Below are positions 5,871 through 6,938 of a stretch of 6,938 nucleotides of DNA, in pieces. The translations under genes and the position numbers were made by a program. Numbering within the stretch: position 1 is the stretch's first letter; every line of letters begins with the position of its first letter. The notes under the pieces were generated by a model. It ran no database searches, had not been told where the DNA came from, and saw nothing but the letters and a program-made list of their open reading frames with translations. Source of the DNA: an uncultured Bacteroidaceae bacterium (GTDB lineage: Bacteria > Bacteroidota > Bacteroidia > Bacteroidales > Bacteroidaceae); assembly GCA_904502185.1 (NCBI GenBank), contig CAJGDX010000101.1, forward strand, positions 1-6,938, in the 5' to 3' direction.

Positions 5871-5968
5871 CGGAGAACTTCGGCGAGCCGAAACCGCTCT
5901 CTCCGTGTGAGGGTTTTACAAGCTAAATTGTATGCCCTGTGCGGTTGGAAAGTTTGCGAGCCGGTTCC
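5871..5968 (+). ncRNA. Structured 5' leader of pckA, candidate cis-regulatory RNA
   Basis: Several helices can be drawn by hand in the pckA leader. P1 is CGGAGA (5871-5876) with TCTCCG (5900-5905), and it encloses hairpin P2, TTCGG (5879-5883) with CCGAA (5888-5892) and loop CGAG. P3 is AGGG (5910-5913) with CCCT (5935-5938), and it encloses TACAA (5917-5921) with TTGTA (5928-5932). The unpaired strand inside P1, AACCGC (5892-5897), can pair with GCGGTT (5941-5946), which would make a pseudoknot, or with CGGTT (5962-5966). An A/T-rich, probably unstructured stretch (5976-6022) leads to the start codon. P1 begins right at the predicted transcript start. I do not recognise a known riboswitch class and no terminator-like T-run is present, so control, if any, might act on translation or mRNA stability. 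Confidence 0.5.
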
Positions 5969-6022
5969 TTAGTTTTCAAGAGAAAAAATTATTGTAATAT
6001 AAATTTAAATCTTTATTAATTT

Positions 6023-6938
6023 ATGGCACAGATTGATCTTACCAAGTATGGTATTTCAGGTACCACTGAGATTGTTTACAACCCTTCTTTTGAGCAGCTT
6101 TTTGCTGAGGAGACAAAACCCACTCTCGAGGGTTTTGAGAAAGGTCAGGAGACTGAGCTTGGTGCAGTAAACGTTATGACAGGTGTTTACACCGGTCGTT
6201 CACCCAAAGACAAATTCATTGTATTCGATGAGACTTCTAAGGACACTGTATGGTGGACTTCAGAGGAATATAAGAACGACAACAAGCCTCTTTCAACAGA
6301 GTCTTGGAACGTTCTCAAGGAGATCGCTCAGAAAGAGCTTTCTAACAAGAGACTTTTCGTAGTTGACGCATTCTGCGGCGCTAACCCCAGCACACGTCTT
6401 AAAGTACGTTTCATCATGGAGGTTGCATGGCAGGCTCACTTCGTTACAAACATGTTCATCCGCCCCACAGCTGAGGAACTTGCATCATTCGGCGAGCCCG
6501 ACTTCGTAATCTACAACGCTTCTAAGGCTACTGTACCCAACTACAAGGAGCTCGGTCTTAACTCTGAGACAGCAGTTGTGTTCAACCTTACATCTAAAGA
6601 GCAGATCATCATCAACACATGGTACGGTGGTGAGATGAAGAAGGGTATGTTCTCTATGATGAACTACTACCTCCCCTTGCAGGGTATCGCTTCAATGCAC
6701 TGTTCTGCAAACACCAACGAGAAGGGCGAGACAGCAGTATTCTTCGGCCTCAGCGGTACAGGTAAGACTACTTTGAGTACAGACCCCAAACGTATGCTTA
6801 TCGGTGACGACGAGCACGGATGGGACGACGAGTGCGTATTCAACTTCGCAGGCGGTTGCTATGCAAAGGTTATCAACCTCGACAAAGAGAGCGAGCCCGA
6901 TATCTACAACGCTATCCGTCGCAACGCACTTCTCGAGA
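6023..6938 (+). CDS. pckA: Phosphoenolpyruvate carboxykinase (ATP), 3'-truncated by window edge
   Basis: This is the ATP-type PEP carboxykinase, a cytosolic enzyme linking oxaloacetate with PEP and CO2. In Bacteroidales fermenting sugars to succinate and propionate it is generally thought to run toward oxaloacetate, fixing CO2 and making ATP. The first 305 residues are present, of the family's usual 530-540. Key residues are visible, with E. coli numbers in brackets: R59 in GRSPKDK (R65), Y201 (Y207), K206/K207 (K212/K213), H226 (H232), the P-loop GLSGTGKTT (242-250, K248 = K254) and the metal-binding kinase-2 motif with D262/D263 (D268/D269). The ATG at 6023 gives MAQIDLTKYGI, the expected N-terminus. 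Codons such as AAC, TTC, GGT and CGT dominate far more than in the neighbouring genes, as in a highly expressed gene. It has its own promoter and a long structured leader. The open frame runs to the last base. Confidence 0.97.
   Translation, partial: MAQIDLTKYGISGTTEIVYNPSFEQLFAEETKPTLEGFEKGQETELGAVNVMTGVYTGRSPKDKFIVFDETSKDTVWWTSEEYKNDNKPLSTESWNVLKEIAQKELSNKRLFVVDAFCGANPSTRLKVRFIMEVAWQAHFVTNMFIRPTAEELASFGEPDFVIYNASKATVPNYKELGLNSETAVVFNLTSKEQIIINTWYGGEMKKGMFSMMNYYLPLQGIASMHCSANTNEKGETAVFFGLSGTGKTTLSTDPKRMLIGDDEHGWDDECVFNFAGGCYAKVINLDKESEPDIYNAIRRNALLE

Noticed and set aside
5941..5968. GGAA/TTCC pairing as an additional strong helix in the pckA leader.
   Set aside because: It is only four pairs across a 14-nt loop and competes with the better GCGGTT and CGGTT pairings.

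Overview
The window looks like chromosomal DNA of a Bacteroidales bacterium (a Bacteroides/Prevotella-type gut anaerobe). The protein types point there, and three places carry a good match to the Bacteroidetes promoter (a TTG/TTTG -33 box, then TAnnTTTG at -7 after 19-21 bases). Start codons lack clear Shine-Dalgarno sequences, which is also normal in this phylum. The genus cannot be fixed from the sequence alone.

Layout. Positions 1-279 hold no gene I can support, only short open frames and small inverted repeats. From 4889 down to 280, four genes run on the minus strand with very tight spacing, as in an operon. In transcription order they are a cytosolic cN-I type 5'-nucleotidase (overlapping the next gene by 8 nt), an FMN nitroreductase-family protein, the manganese efflux pump MntP (after a 33-nt CA-rich spacer), and a secreted GH95 glycosidase (after 7 nt). 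A promoter at 4922-4952 precedes the set. It also shows that the far-upstream TTG start of the nucleotidase is really the -33 box. The operon mixes nucleotide salvage, redox, metal homeostasis and glycan breakdown, so its genes may simply share a transcript.

Divergent from it, at 5063-5689 (+), is a YihX-like HAD phosphatase gene with its own promoter and a strong intrinsic terminator at 5751-5783. Next comes a textbook promoter (5836-5866), a leader of about 150 nt with several nested and competing helices, and the start of pckA (ATP-type PEP carboxykinase), which runs off the right edge after 305 codons. PEP carboxykinase is a central C3/C4 enzyme in these fermenters, and the gene's codon use looks like that of a highly expressed gene.

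The best candidate for something undescribed is the pckA leader (about 5871-5968). It has a nested hairpin, a second hairpin and a possible pseudoknot, which suggests a cis-acting regulatory RNA. The second is the GH95 enzyme: it keeps all catalytic residues but has Thr at a position that may mark alpha-L-galactosidases rather than alpha-L-fucosidases. No CRISPR array, tRNA, rRNA or intact mobile element was seen.
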